64,000 nt of DNA from Desulforhabdus sp. TSK (GTDB lineage Bacteria > Desulfobacterota > Syntrophobacteria > Syntrophobacterales > Syntrophobacteraceae), in the NCBI RefSeq assembly GCF_022836495.1, contig NZ_BQXM01000018.1, positions 32,966 through 96,965 of the forward strand. Reading direction: 5' to 3'. The position numbers were made by a program, and so were the translations under genes. Shown piece by piece: positions 54,301 to 63,990 of this stretch. Numbering within the stretch: the first letter of the stretch is position 1; each line of letters begins with the position of its first letter. The notes below the pieces were generated by a model. The model saw nothing but the letters and a program-made list of their open reading frames with translations, searched no databases and had not been told where the DNA came from.

Positions 54301-56673
54301 CGCGGTGACTATACCCCTTGGATGCCCATAGTAGATGAATTGCACAAAAGGGCGACTTGGGTTGTCTGCCTCGATAGCAGCATTGATGAGCAACTCATAA
54401 GGCAGAATGCCTCGTCAAATGCGTGGAAGCGTGAGATCATCGGTTTTTCATCCGGACTTGGAGCGCACGGAGAGCTCAACTATACCATCTCAACTGAGAG
54501 ATCCTCACTCGTGGATGTAGAGCGGGCTATTCGTGACCAGGTGAATGGTCTGTTTGGCCCGTGGAGGCATGAAGAGATCGCAAAGGCATCCCACCGGCTC
54601 GTTCAGGAGTCTCGAAGGCTTTCCGGGTTGTCTTTGGTGCGAGCAACCGGTCCCAGTCAGTACGTCCGAGACCTTATCGCTTACACTTTGGTGCGAATCA
54701 GTCTGCCCGAACTGCCGGCTCGTGGTGTGCTTTTGTGCGATGAGCTCTTGGCTCTCGACACCTTCCGTCATTGGTTCGACACGGCGGAGAGTGGCGAACG
54801 CCCAGACCTCTTGAGGCTTGTCGTTTTCCTCCGAGATAATGGCCGAATCGAAGTTGCAGCACAGCTGATCGAATGCAAATTGGCCAAACAGGCCGAAGCT
54901 CACTTGCAGAAGGCTCACGAACAGTTGGAGAACGGCCTCAGGCATCTCTCAATGATTTTCCATCCTCGCTGTGGAAAATCAGGGCGCTTCGATCAGCGCT
55001 TCTGGTGGGCGCAACTTCAGCGACTTATCGCAAGCAAAAGCGTGGTGAGCCCGGGTATTTCGAAGCAGGCTGTGACAGCCACTCTTGAGACATTGGGGGA
55101 AGGACGCTTTGACATAAGCTGGCAGGCCGCTGTCGTTGCCTTTTGGACCGATAGCACGAGCGATCGGTTCACTGTCGAGAAGAAATGGGAATTCGAAAAC
55201 GATATTGGAAACCTTGGCATTGAAGTAATCTCCGGGGGCACGGGGCTTGTCCACAAGGTTTGTTGTCTTGGTGAAACAGTCTGTCTGCCTCTCCCCGAAA
55301 CCATGATTTTCTTGAAATCAGAGGATGGCGAGAAAGTTGGAGATGTATCGTCAACATCTTCTCCTGGTGAGGAAGCAGCAGAGGAAACGATCGAGGCACG
55401 GTCGGGAACCTCATATTCTCCAGAGGAAGTTGATATAGAAGCTCCTGCCGAGATCGAGACTGTCGAGATGGAGGAGATGGAAGTACAAGAGCCATTGGCG
55501 ACATCCATTGCTCCATCAGTCTTTTCTGAAGATCCCCGCATTCCCGGGCGCATCCTACTTGGCCGCAGCCTGAAGGGGTCACGTGAGGTCTTTTGGGAAT
55601 TCGGTCATCCGGAGCTTTCCAATCGGCACATTCTCCTCTTTGGTAGGTCCGGTTCCGGCAAGACGTATGCAATACAGGCCCTGTTATGTGAGTTGGGCAT
55701 GAAGGGGCAAAACTCAGTCATTGTCGATTATACAGATGGATTTGAGAAGGCCCAGCTCGAACAGGAGACTCTCAATATCCTCAATCCAAAGCAGCACTTC
55801 ATCTACTCTCAGCCCCTTCCGATAAACCCATTCCGGCGGCAACTCTCGTCCATTGGCGACGAAATACTCCCTGAGAAACCCAACAACACTGCACAACGGG
55901 TTATGAGCGTATTCGCTTCCGTTTATAGCCTCGGTGATCAACAAAAGAGCCTGCTCTATGAGTGCATTAAAGATGGCATAGAAGTCCATGGAGCGGAGAT
56001 GAACCTTGAGCGTCTCATCGATCTCTTCCATGCATATGTTTCGGATGGTGGGCGGAAGGAGACGGCGATCAGTCTGCTCAGCAAGATCAAGCCTTTTGTT
56101 GATGGAGACCCCTTCGGCAAGGAAGATCGTGAGAGTTGGCTCAGGTTCTATGACGACCGCGAGAGCCGCGCGCATATTATTCAATTAAAGGGGTGCGGTA
56201 GGGAGTTTGGGTGTCTCGTAACGGAATTTGCGCTCATTGATCTTTATTGGTTTGCTCGGGCGAGCGGAGATGTGCGTCATCCGAAAGTAGTTGTTTTGGA
56301 TGAAATTCAGAACTTGGATCACAGTCAGGAAAGCCCCATCGCAAAATTTCTGACAGAAGGACGTAAGTTCGGTCTCTCCATGATCCTCGCGACTCAGACA
56401 CTCCGGAACCTCCGTGAGGATGCAAGGCATCGGCTTTTCCAGGCATCTCACAAGCTCTTCTTTAGACCAGCCGAAACCGAAGTGCAAGAATACGCAAAAA
56501 TCCTCGAGGCGACTGTCGGAGAAAGTGCCGAACTTTGGAGGAGGCGTCTAACGGGCCTAGGAAAGGGTGAGTGCTTCTCCCTCGGTCCGTCCATGAACCA
56601 TCAGACGGGAAGGCTCGAGGACAAGGCTTTTGCAATAAAGATCTCTGCCTTGAACGAGAGAGTGAGAGGATAG
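51370..56673 (+). CDS. Giant HerA-type ATPase, DptH-like restriction component
   Basis: 1767 residues. The C-terminal ~370 residues are a HerA/FtsK ATPase: Walker A LFGRSGSGKTYAIQ near 1423, INPFRRQL, Walker B VVVLDEIQNLDHSQ near 1638 and a sensor ILATQT. An acidic, Ser/Glu-rich linker (about residues 1315-1390) separates it from ~1300 residues without known motifs. Size and placement of the ATPase match DptH of phosphorothioation-dependent restriction, which translocates on unmodified DNA. It starts by overlapping the previous gene. It is likely the restriction motor. A BREX-like role cannot be excluded. Confidence 0.82.
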   Translation: MNRGVFAQTLANHLVTICRQTLTSQTGGRELRIFLSSFPPDVVWESMRETAEFLSSGTHQVQYVFRVGTALWSEWNASPTDPERAALTCIADNGWVDLENRMTHYRNMKCARDFEHLVVVLIGIEKATDRASLQDFYIVDTARLWHDELKGTFQGWIKGLLNAHHISWNKEDIKEMDDLLKTLYRYGTGDLVQASKFLEGIAFNGAQDSRDALALLHEGLPFWGLPPLRDIPFKRKGSSYLKDAVGFFSYRDYLKESERAKALRKIDLFEENFQAGRIDGLPDPFTDLDDFVACMRNYVLKNDVDARTRLIKVDFAFIRDKVLGIKSPPSKGDKLKPQKIDAPPLEAVLTAVWRTLSDFKARCFTKGIQSGKALNEIRLRAECFRHDFENNEDARGLIIGCLGGIDSLILDHLRIETVVEGETKHIEVSSFLCQVEEIDDLKLERHKSSTPGFQFIVEFVADDELEMVRLFQWQLPETQPYRTLWNFAEAVHTEMQKNPGYCLPVFTVPYFDELFLAPDEEETNRILNLSLNGLKVRNLLKAPGIADGDPMIPVLKDLATAFGEFLEAVVDRGWFTALDKVWGDTFFKKTRAAFSRLLSYDGTEELSPVAPLLYKAFMLLREQPDEMFSHTVWVPHVEAAAITGLHPCLIEMLHHREAFLFHGLATRMQEALNDLSGLKLRESMWQDICDMATVKYPLFGIVRNSNRDLETDVASLGLIHRFGKAGPKGQTLSVKMLLRYDAPDDEEMSDSDLFRQSRESQVVTRVLTEYTDLYPHVCDGLSLCVLNVKDLQTVIAGIDTFLKQRAKLKDAEVEEPGPPYHFSLTIFVGVNETQGISRWLQEWRRRWSVAQDNGKSAYTGCKLSISQRVVKDRNDYIHLLAREAFEVDVALLPHFIDAGSAGNDVCAAMPYYSCWDYLLKFPIVEVPHCAEAHPAMACERSRIVSNRQFELPTLHAELSARFKHPGNPASHKYLVIRRGDYTPWMPIVDELHKRATWVVCLDSSIDEQLIRQNASSNAWKREIIGFSSGLGAHGELNYTISTERSSLVDVERAIRDQVNGLFGPWRHEEIAKASHRLVQESRRLSGLSLVRATGPSQYVRDLIAYTLVRISLPELPARGVLLCDELLALDTFRHWFDTAESGERPDLLRLVVFLRDNGRIEVAAQLIECKLAKQAEAHLQKAHEQLENGLRHLSMIFHPRCGKSGRFDQRFWWAQLQRLIASKSVVSPGISKQAVTATLETLGEGRFDISWQAAVVAFWTDSTSDRFTVEKKWEFENDIGNLGIEVISGGTGLVHKVCCLGETVCLPLPETMIFLKSEDGEKVGDVSSTSSPGEEAAEETIEARSGTSYSPEEVDIEAPAEIETVEMEEMEVQEPLATSIAPSVFSEDPRIPGRILLGRSLKGSREVFWEFGHPELSNRHILLFGRSGSGKTYAIQALLCELGMKGQNSVIVDYTDGFEKAQLEQETLNILNPKQHFIYSQPLPINPFRRQLSSIGDEILPEKPNNTAQRVMSVFASVYSLGDQQKSLLYECIKDGIEVHGAEMNLERLIDLFHAYVSDGGRKETAISLLSKIKPFVDGDPFGKEDRESWLRFYDDRESRAHIIQLKGCGREFGCLVTEFALIDLYWFARASGDVRHPKVVVLDEIQNLDHSQESPIAKFLTEGRKFGLSMILATQTLRNLREDARHRLFQASHKLFFRPAETEVQEYAKILEATVGESAELWRRRLTGLGKGECFSLGPSMNHQTGRLEDKAFAIKISALNERVRG

Positions 56674-56690
56674 GAAGGGCAAGGAAAGTC

Positions 56691-57539
56691 ATGGAAAAAG
56701 GTGAAGAAACGGTTCGCTTACCAGTTAATTTCCACCAAACCTTCATTCCTGAAAGAATCTATCTTTCATCACTTCTTCGTCTAGCTGCACGTGGTGGCGA
56801 GGGAACATACAAAGAGATCTCTGCCGAAACGGGGATTCCAGTAGGACAATCCTCGGGAAAAGTCCCCGCCATTCTAAACTACTGCTCGGGCATGGGATTG
56901 ATCCGAGTTGAAAAAGGTACAGCTCCCGGGCAGAAACGCCCAGTGTTGACACCCTTTGGTCGCTCCGTACTCCTTGAAGATGCCAACCTCAGCGAGCCTT
57001 TGTCACAGTGGCTGGCCCATTTGCACTTGTGTCGTGAAAATGGAGGCGCCGAGATATGGCACCTGACATTTGGTCGGAGCAGTGATGTCTTGGGAATGAC
57101 CTTTTCTGAGAATGATTTGGAAGAGTACCTGGCGAGTATCTGCGGGAGGAAAAATCGCTCGCTGATTGGCCCGCTTATGGGCACTTATGAAGAACCTGCA
57201 GCTCTGAAAGGTGCAGGAGCTATAGTCCGCGGTGAACAGGGTTTGGTACGAACACCCGCTCCGTTACTTCGGGGATTTCAAAACGGTTACGGAGTCTTGC
57301 TGCTCTCTCTATGGGAATTCTGTTTCCCGAACGCCGGCCAAGTGACTCTTTCGGACTTCGAATCAGGCACCTACTTTCGAAGAATCTGCGGCTGGAACGA
57401 TGAGCAATGCACAATGGTACTGGCATTGCTGCAAGAGAGAGGCGTAGTTGATATAGATAAGCAAATGCACCCGTGGGTGCTCACTCGCAGGAGTGAATCC
57501 AGCTCTCTATGGCGAATGCTCTATGAGGATCTGGCGTGA
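56691..57539 (+). CDS. Winged-helix protein, DUF4007-related in layout
   Basis: The ATG at 56691 is preceded by AAGGA. The first ~100 residues form a winged helix (EGTYKEISAETGIP, GKVPAILNYCSGMGLI), followed by LTPFGRSVLLED and LSQWLAHLHLC, a layout like DUF4007 (LGxGK...GLI...LxxW). It could thus be a distant copy of the DUF4007 protein at 39767-40828, or a DpdG-like protein; neither is proven. It probably binds DNA or a partner ATPase. The stop is next to the following ATPase gene. Confidence 0.65.
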   Translation: MEKGEETVRLPVNFHQTFIPERIYLSSLLRLAARGGEGTYKEISAETGIPVGQSSGKVPAILNYCSGMGLIRVEKGTAPGQKRPVLTPFGRSVLLEDANLSEPLSQWLAHLHLCRENGGAEIWHLTFGRSSDVLGMTFSENDLEEYLASICGRKNRSLIGPLMGTYEEPAALKGAGAIVRGEQGLVRTPAPLLRGFQNGYGVLLLSLWEFCFPNAGQVTLSDFESGTYFRRICGWNDEQCTMVLALLQERGVVDIDKQMHPWVLTRRSESSSLWRMLYEDLA

Positions 57540-57550
57540 AAGGATCGACG

Positions 57551-60500
57551 ATGGCACAGGTCAAGGATTTAGTCGGCTTTAGGCGTGACCTTTTTTTCGA
57601 TGGTGCAGTACAAATCGGATGGTTTGAAAAGAACCCCGAGCGCAGGGACCAGGCTGCTGCCGGGTTCGTTTTTCATGGGCCTGCATACCACGGGATTTCA
57701 GAGGACGATCTGAGGGATGCCGGCAGCGCTCCTCTTACAGACACAGCCCGATTTACTGTCGAAGTCACTCAGTGCTTGACAAAAGGACACAGCTCAGATC
57801 TGCCCATTGCTTTAGCCATTGCAGGGTATGGGACAGGCAAATCACATCTTGCCTTGACTTTGGCTACCCTTTTCTCAAACCCTCAAAGCACGATTGCCGA
57901 TGTAATCTTACAGCACATCGAAGAAGCGGATTCCGAGATTGGTGGACGGCTACGCCATCAGTTTAGCGTTTTCCAGCGACCTTATCTCGTCTTGGCCATC
58001 AATGGCATGGGCAATTTTGATCTTGCCGCTGAACTGAGCCGCCAGGTGCTGGTTCAGATGCGAGCGCATGGAGTCAGCACACAGGCGATAGAAGAGCTTT
58101 CACCCCGCTTCCAGCTTGCAGAAAGGTTTGTTGAAAGAATCTATGAGTTTCGAAACGAAGAGTTCGTTGAGCGGTTCGGAGCTGGAAGTACAAAACAGGA
58201 TATTCTGCAGCGATTACAGGAGCGGGATGAGGACACGTATATCCGGGTCAATGAGATATACGAAATTACCAATGGCACTTACATCAATGCTACCGGCCAG
58301 GAAACACCTCAGCAACTCATCGAGACAGTATGCCATGCCTATTGCGGAGATGATGGCCCATTTCTGGGCTTGCTTATCCTTTTTGATGAGTTCGGCCGTT
58401 ACCTCGAGTTCGCTGCCGATAGGCCTCACATAGCGGGTGATGCTGCTTTGCAGCAGCTCTTCGAAGGTGTACAGAACAATGCAGACCGCTGTTTTATGTT
58501 ATGCCTTGTTCAATATGACCTTAAAGTCTATTTGCAGCGAATCTCACGGTTGGGGCAGAGCTCTCTACAACGATATGTGACCCGCTATGATGCCGCCAAG
58601 AAGTATTACCTCTCAAGCAACCTTGAAACACTGATCGCTCACCTAATTGAAAAAAAGAACCAGTCTTTTCTTCAGAAGTACCTGTTCTCTTCGGGGGGGC
58701 AGAAAGAGTGGCGTGACTATTACGAGCTCAGCCAGAGATTCTTTCCTAGAGCGAACAAGTACGTTGTCTGGCGTGATCTTGATCGCTTCCATAAGGTCAT
58801 TGTGCAGGGGTGTTGGCCCCTCAGCCCTTTTGCAGCATGGTTCCTTTGCCGAAATGACGACATACTGCAAGACCGTACAACGATCACAATAGTCAAAGAC
58901 ATTCTTGAGCTTGAAGCGAATCGCAGCGTCCCCGAGACGGATAAACCATGGGCAATATCAGCGAGTCAACTCTGCCTTAGCCGCCGAGTCGATGATCTGG
59001 TTAGCCCGCTTATCAATGAGTTGGTTGCACGGGAAGAAGATGGCGGCAAAGGGGCAGTCGCTCAGGCATATAAAGCTGTTGAGGAAAGATACCACAATGA
59101 TCTCTCGGATGATGAACGCCACACCCTGATCTCAATACTAATAGCCGCTAAGATCGGCATCAAAGTGAAGAATCAGGAGGAGGTTCATCAGGCGCTTTCC
59201 CTGGTTTGTGATCTGCCCATCGAGCGTTTGAAGCAGGCCATTGAGGAGCTGAGCACAGAATATGGCGTCATCGAATGGAACGACCGCTTCAACCGGTATG
59301 AGATCATCGGAGATGCTGTTCCACGCAGCGCATTCCTGACGTTCCTAAGACAGAAGACGCAACAAATCCCAGCCGAGCAGGTCGAAGAGATCTTTGCCGC
59401 TCATATGAAGAATTGGGCCGGATTGGGTGATCTGGATCCCGATTTTTCCACGAACAAGCGGATCGATACCACCGAGTGGCGATTTCAAACGTTTTGTTCC
59501 CAAACCAAATATTTGCGGCAGGATCTCGAGAATGCTTTCAGGGACTGGAAGTCCGCAATCAAACCTGACAGCTGCCGAGGACAGCTCATTTATGCCTACG
59601 TCCCGCGTGATGCTAGATTAGAGCTGGTGCGGAGCTCAATCGAAACCGATTTGCGTGATACTCTTCAGAAGGCTGGATGCACATCTCCAATTCCTCTACT
59701 CATCGTCTTGATGCAAGACGAAGATGGAAGGCTTGGACGGGCTCTATCCGAGTTCTTCGTTCTTTCTACATCCCTTGCGGAGGAGGATAAGCAGAGGTTC
59801 GGGCACTTTATTGAGAATCATAAGTTGCAGCTCCAAGATGAGCTGCAACGGCTTCAGGAAGAGCTCACCAAGAAACGACTTTACATTCTCCCACCTGGAT
59901 TCGATGGTGAGTGTACGCGGCTTCAGCTGATGACATTCTCACTCTTTGAGTGGGCATATCCTGAAGCGGTCCCATTCCCCTTCGATGGCCTTAAGACGGC
60001 AAGAGGCAATGGGCCAAAGGACTGCCGAGAAATCACAGCAGAGCTATTCAAGGGAACTCTCAATTTCAATTGGATCAGTTCGAGACCTGTCGTTACACAG
60101 AACCGTGCCAGATCACTTTTACAAAGTGGCCCGCTTTCTTGGGGGGTTCTGGATCAGAAGGGGGACCCGACACTCTATCCAAGCCACAAGGGTATACGGG
60201 AAATTATTGTCTGGCTTGACAGCAAGTTGAAGGAAGAGAAAAGTCTCCGGCTTGGAGATGTTTTTGTATCTCTGACGGCTCCACCTTACGGATTCAACAT
60301 TGCTTCGGCAGCTATTCTGATGGCGGCTTTTGTCGCTCCTCGTCAAGACAGTGTTGCCTTCATGCTGGGGGGGCAAGAAACTACTCCCGCCTCTTGGGTT
60401 GGTAAAGCGCTTTCCGGGAACTTTCTAGATCTGGCCGTTCTGAATGCGAGCGAATTGCGCTATGTCCTGCCCTCTGAGGCCAATGAATGGGAGGATTTGT

Positions 60501-61885
60501 TATCTCGATGGGATTTAGAGACGGCGCATGAACGTTGCGTGGAATATATGGACGAAGCCGACACGCTTAGAGATCGAATTCCTTTGCCATCGGGAGCACT
60601 CTACGAACGATGGAAACGACTTCAGGAAAAGGCTGAGAGCTCTTTGAAAATTCTTGAGGATTACAGAGAGCAGATTGAAAAACAAGAGCGCTCCTTTGAA
60701 AGGGCATATGCGCAACAGGATGCGGGAAGCCTGGGCTGGATCGGAAAAACACTGGCTGAACGTTACCAGAATATGCGCCGGGAAAAGGAGTTTTGGACTG
60801 GTGAGCAGTTCAGCATGATTCAGGAATTAATCGAAAGGGTGCGAGTAGCCGTTATGCAATTCTTTGAGCCGTGGCTGAGACAACAGAACTGTCTTTCTTC
60901 TGCTCAGGTCGGTGATTTCAGGCATCGCATGATTAATACGGCATGTCGTAATTTGAATGCGCTAAACCTGCCGGATCTTGCTGAAAAGCTGGAGCGGCAT
61001 GTACACAGAGTCATTGGTCGGGTTGAGGAGCAGCAAAGACTCTTGTACATTGTGGAAAGAGCCAATGCATTTCTTACTGGGCGCCGAGTCTCTGATCAAT
61101 CCAAAGTGGCTGAACTGAAAGAGTGGCGCAAGGAATGCAATTCTCTCACTGAAACACTGCAACAGGCTAGAGCCCAAAACGGGAACGTGCCCGAAATCGA
61201 TAAGAAGATAGGACAGCTCCAGATCTTTCAAAAGACATGCACAGAGCAAATTCAGAGGCACAAACAACGCTATGAACAGTTGTGGAATTTAGAGATTTGC
61301 GATGTTCAAGGGATTCGGAATGCACACTCCGAAGTGAAAGACCTGATGATCATTTATGCCGGTGAGGAGGTTAGCGCAGAAGACCTGAGCACCATGGTCC
61401 GTCAGCTCGTCCAATTTGATAGGGATTTTACACTGTGGAGTGATCTCAATATTCCAACGGCGGAGCTTCGTTCAATGATTGAGAAGCGGATATCAGAAAG
61501 CGAGATCCTTGGGTCGAATGATGATGATGCCGAACCGGTTTGGCCCCCGGATGAGGTCTATAAGCGCTTTGCCGAGCATGTACTTGCTCAGCGTAAGCAA
61601 GCTGCTGAAGACTGGATCAATAAGAATTGTACCGATCCGGCACGAATTACGGGCATGAGAGCGGAAGATTGCCAGATGCTGTTGCAGCGCATTAACCGAG
61701 CCCCAGCTTATTTGGAACCTCCACATATGGAAGTAGTGAATAAACTCTGCAAGAGTGCGGAAAAGCGCCTGGATAAACTCCAAGTTGAAGGACTGCTTGC
61801 ACGCTTTCGCAGTATGCCACCTGCTCTGCAGAAGCAATTTTTGGACATTGCGACCGCCGAACTTATACAGAAGCCTGGCACATGA
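57551..61885 (+). CDS. Large P-loop ATPase of the modification island (2)
   Basis: The ATG at 57551 has AAAGGA six bases upstream; a GTG at 57536 overlapping the previous stop is an alternative. The 1444-residue protein has Walker A AGYGTGKSHLAL near 90 and Walker B LILFDEFGRYLEF near 273, sharing the DEFG-basic-x-LEF signature with the ATPase at 40825-44322. The last third is coiled coil (SLKILEDYREQIEKQERSFE). The size and coiled coil could suit a DndD- or PglY/BrxC-like role. It overlaps the methyltransferase gene. Confidence 0.75.
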   Translation: MAQVKDLVGFRRDLFFDGAVQIGWFEKNPERRDQAAAGFVFHGPAYHGISEDDLRDAGSAPLTDTARFTVEVTQCLTKGHSSDLPIALAIAGYGTGKSHLALTLATLFSNPQSTIADVILQHIEEADSEIGGRLRHQFSVFQRPYLVLAINGMGNFDLAAELSRQVLVQMRAHGVSTQAIEELSPRFQLAERFVERIYEFRNEEFVERFGAGSTKQDILQRLQERDEDTYIRVNEIYEITNGTYINATGQETPQQLIETVCHAYCGDDGPFLGLLILFDEFGRYLEFAADRPHIAGDAALQQLFEGVQNNADRCFMLCLVQYDLKVYLQRISRLGQSSLQRYVTRYDAAKKYYLSSNLETLIAHLIEKKNQSFLQKYLFSSGGQKEWRDYYELSQRFFPRANKYVVWRDLDRFHKVIVQGCWPLSPFAAWFLCRNDDILQDRTTITIVKDILELEANRSVPETDKPWAISASQLCLSRRVDDLVSPLINELVAREEDGGKGAVAQAYKAVEERYHNDLSDDERHTLISILIAAKIGIKVKNQEEVHQALSLVCDLPIERLKQAIEELSTEYGVIEWNDRFNRYEIIGDAVPRSAFLTFLRQKTQQIPAEQVEEIFAAHMKNWAGLGDLDPDFSTNKRIDTTEWRFQTFCSQTKYLRQDLENAFRDWKSAIKPDSCRGQLIYAYVPRDARLELVRSSIETDLRDTLQKAGCTSPIPLLIVLMQDEDGRLGRALSEFFVLSTSLAEEDKQRFGHFIENHKLQLQDELQRLQEELTKKRLYILPPGFDGECTRLQLMTFSLFEWAYPEAVPFPFDGLKTARGNGPKDCREITAELFKGTLNFNWISSRPVVTQNRARSLLQSGPLSWGVLDQKGDPTLYPSHKGIREIIVWLDSKLKEEKSLRLGDVFVSLTAPPYGFNIASAAILMAAFVAPRQDSVAFMLGGQETTPASWVGKALSGNFLDLAVLNASELRYVLPSEANEWEDLLSRWDLETAHERCVEYMDEADTLRDRIPLPSGALYERWKRLQEKAESSLKILEDYREQIEKQERSFERAYAQQDAGSLGWIGKTLAERYQNMRREKEFWTGEQFSMIQELIERVRVAVMQFFEPWLRQQNCLSSAQVGDFRHRMINTACRNLNALNLPDLAEKLERHVHRVIGRVEEQQRLLYIVERANAFLTGRRVSDQSKVAELKEWRKECNSLTETLQQARAQNGNVPEIDKKIGQLQIFQKTCTEQIQRHKQRYEQLWNLEICDVQGIRNAHSEVKDLMIIYAGEEVSAEDLSTMVRQLVQFDRDFTLWSDLNIPTAELRSMIEKRISESEILGSNDDDAEPVWPPDEVYKRFAEHVLAQRKQAAEDWINKNCTDPARITGMRAEDCQMLLQRINRAPAYLEPPHMEVVNKLCKSAEKRLDKLQVEGLLARFRSMPPALQKQFLDIATAELIQKPGT

Positions 61886-63990
61886 ATCATGAAAACTTCA
61901 TAAAATGCGTGTCGGAGCTCCCGTTCGGAAAAAGGATCAACAAGTCTCTATATGTTTTTGCCGAGAGCTTACCATCCCGTTCAGAGAAACTGCTCGGCCT
62001 TGTGGAGCAGATCAAGCGGCAATTTGAAGTAGGTCCGGAGTTTAACGTCATTAAGTTCTCTCTTTGGGAATTTCGGATCTCCTTTCTTTCTTATCCCAAC
62101 TTTTTTGAACAGCCTCATCCGGAGCTTCAATCATCAATCACAATCAACTTGGCCACTGGCCGAATCAGAGTGCACCACTACCAATATTCGGATAATCCAC
62201 CCATACTGCATCGCAAGGAGGCTCTTTTGGGATGCGCTCATCCCTATGCTGATGAGTTTAAGTCTCTTACCGATGAGGAAGAAGCTCAGGGACTCTATCG
62301 AGATCCAAAGATCATCGGCTTCAAAAGAAATTGGGAGTCTCTTCTAGAAGAGAAGGGTCTGAGCTACTCAGGGCACAAGCTATTGAAATCAAATGGCCCT
62401 TTCACATTACCTCAGACGGAAAAAGTTCCAGTCTTGAGACACAAGACCGCTATCGTGCGATATAAATTCTCCAGGCCAATACAAACACTTCTCGAGTATG
62501 GTTTCCTCACCGAAGCTGCAAGCCTGTTGGATTATGGCTGTGGCCAGGGGGATGATGTCAATCGGCTGCAGCAGATGGGGTTCAATGTATCAGCGTGGGA
62601 TCCGGTTTACTATCCCAATGGCTTTAAAGAGTCTGTGGATATTGTCAACCTTGGTTTCGTACTCAACGTCATTGAAGATCCCGTCGAGCGCATGGAGGTC
62701 TTGCACGAGGCTTACAAACTGAGCAGTAAATTGCTCGTCGTTTCCACGCTGATTGCAAGCTCATCGACTGCTCAGTTGGGCCGGCCGTACAAGGATGGAA
62801 TCCTCACAAGCAGGAATACATTTCAAAAGTATTTTCACCAGGATGAACTCGAACGTTACGTTGAAGATGTCCTTGACACTTCCGCTGTCGCGGTCGGACT
62901 TGGCATTTTCTATGTCTTTCGCTCCCCTTCCGACCAACAGCAATTCCTTTCAAATCGTACCAAACGAACAATCAACTGGGTGGAGCTCAGCCAGAGAATT
63001 CGTCCAGTAAGGGAGAAAAGCCCACGACTTCGAAGACCGGGTATTTACGAACGGAATCCAGAACTGCTGGACTCCTTCTGGGCAAGAATGCTCGAGCTCG
63101 GGCGGGTTCCCACAAAGGACGAATTTGATCGGTATGATGACCTTCGAAAGGAAGTCGGATCGACCAATAAAGCCAAGAATTTGTTCATGCAAAGGTTCGG
63201 AGAGGAGACTCTTTCCAAGGCATTCGAGCTCAGGCGGAATGATCTTCAGGTGTACCTTGCGCTTTCGAATTTCAGAAAGCAAGTTCCATTCAAACATCTC
63301 CCCGACGAACTCCGCATCGACATCAAAACCTTCCTGGGTGGATACAAAGCGGCGCTCGAAGAAAGCCAGGCTTTGTTGTTTTCTGCCGGGAATCCGGAGG
63401 TAATTACAAGACTCTGTGATGACACCTCGTTTGGATTTCTTGATCATCAAGCACTCTTCATCCAGAGAAGCCTCATTCAGGAGCTCCATCCCATCTTGCG
63501 CATCTATGTCGGGTGCGCCGAGGTATTGTACGGGGATCTTAAGGACGTTGATATTGTCAAGATCCACAAGCGATCCGGCAAAGTCTCCCTGCTCAAATAC
63601 GATGATTTTGAAGGTAAAGTCTTTCCCGAACTGCAGGAGAGAATCAAAGTAAATCTAAGACGTCAGGCCATTGAAGTGTTCGATCATCGCTCAACAGAGC
63701 GACAGGAAGTGCTTTACTTCAAAGAACGCTACGTATCCAAAGACCATCCTGAACGGCAAAGGTGGGAAGAGTTCAGCAACTGGTTGAAGAACTTGGGGCT
63801 AGATCTCGAAACCGGCTACGGCCCCTACAAACAGGAGCTGCTTTCATTCTTGGAGAGCAGAGATCTGGCGGCCTATCAACGGCGGCGAGCATTCAGTCCA
63901 AAATGGGCGGTGAGGAAGCCGTCCGCCACGGCTTTCGGCAATAGACCCGTCTCGTCGTTCCCTTTTTCCACCCACTCAAGATTCTTTTAA
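61882..63990 (+). CDS. DNA phosphorothioation-associated putative methyltransferase
   Basis: A 702-residue protein beginning within an ATGA overlap. A Rossmann methyltransferase core lies near residues 205-300: YKFSRPIQTLLEYGF, LLDYGCGQGDDVNRL (SAM-binding motif I), WDPVYYPNGF and IVNLGFVLNVIED. This order matches the family annotated as DNA phosphorothioation-associated putative methyltransferase (TIGR04096, from memory). The C-terminal half is unrecognised. No NPPY/DPPY amino-methyltransferase motif is seen, so its substrate is unclear. It is the last gene in the window. Confidence 0.85.
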   Translation: MNHENFIKCVSELPFGKRINKSLYVFAESLPSRSEKLLGLVEQIKRQFEVGPEFNVIKFSLWEFRISFLSYPNFFEQPHPELQSSITINLATGRIRVHHYQYSDNPPILHRKEALLGCAHPYADEFKSLTDEEEAQGLYRDPKIIGFKRNWESLLEEKGLSYSGHKLLKSNGPFTLPQTEKVPVLRHKTAIVRYKFSRPIQTLLEYGFLTEAASLLDYGCGQGDDVNRLQQMGFNVSAWDPVYYPNGFKESVDIVNLGFVLNVIEDPVERMEVLHEAYKLSSKLLVVSTLIASSSTAQLGRPYKDGILTSRNTFQKYFHQDELERYVEDVLDTSAVAVGLGIFYVFRSPSDQQQFLSNRTKRTINWVELSQRIRPVREKSPRLRRPGIYERNPELLDSFWARMLELGRVPTKDEFDRYDDLRKEVGSTNKAKNLFMQRFGEETLSKAFELRRNDLQVYLALSNFRKQVPFKHLPDELRIDIKTFLGGYKAALEESQALLFSAGNPEVITRLCDDTSFGFLDHQALFIQRSLIQELHPILRIYVGCAEVLYGDLKDVDIVKIHKRSGKVSLLKYDDFEGKVFPELQERIKVNLRRQAIEVFDHRSTERQEVLYFKERYVSKDHPERQRWEEFSNWLKNLGLDLETGYGPYKQELLSFLESRDLAAYQRRRAFSPKWAVRKPSATAFGNRPVSSFPFSTHSRFF

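Noticed and set aside
36757..63990. 7-deazaguanine DNA modification (dpd) cluster
   Set aside because: A DGQHR protein alone fits both dpd and dnd. No tRNA-guanine transglycosylase-like DpdA or preQ0 genes are seen, whereas a PAPS reductase and phosphorothioation-associated methyltransferase are.
36757..63990. Standard BREX/Pgl system
   Set aside because: A PglW-like NERD kinase is present, but there is no PglZ-type phosphatase and no PglX-type N6-adenine methyltransferase with an NPPY motif.
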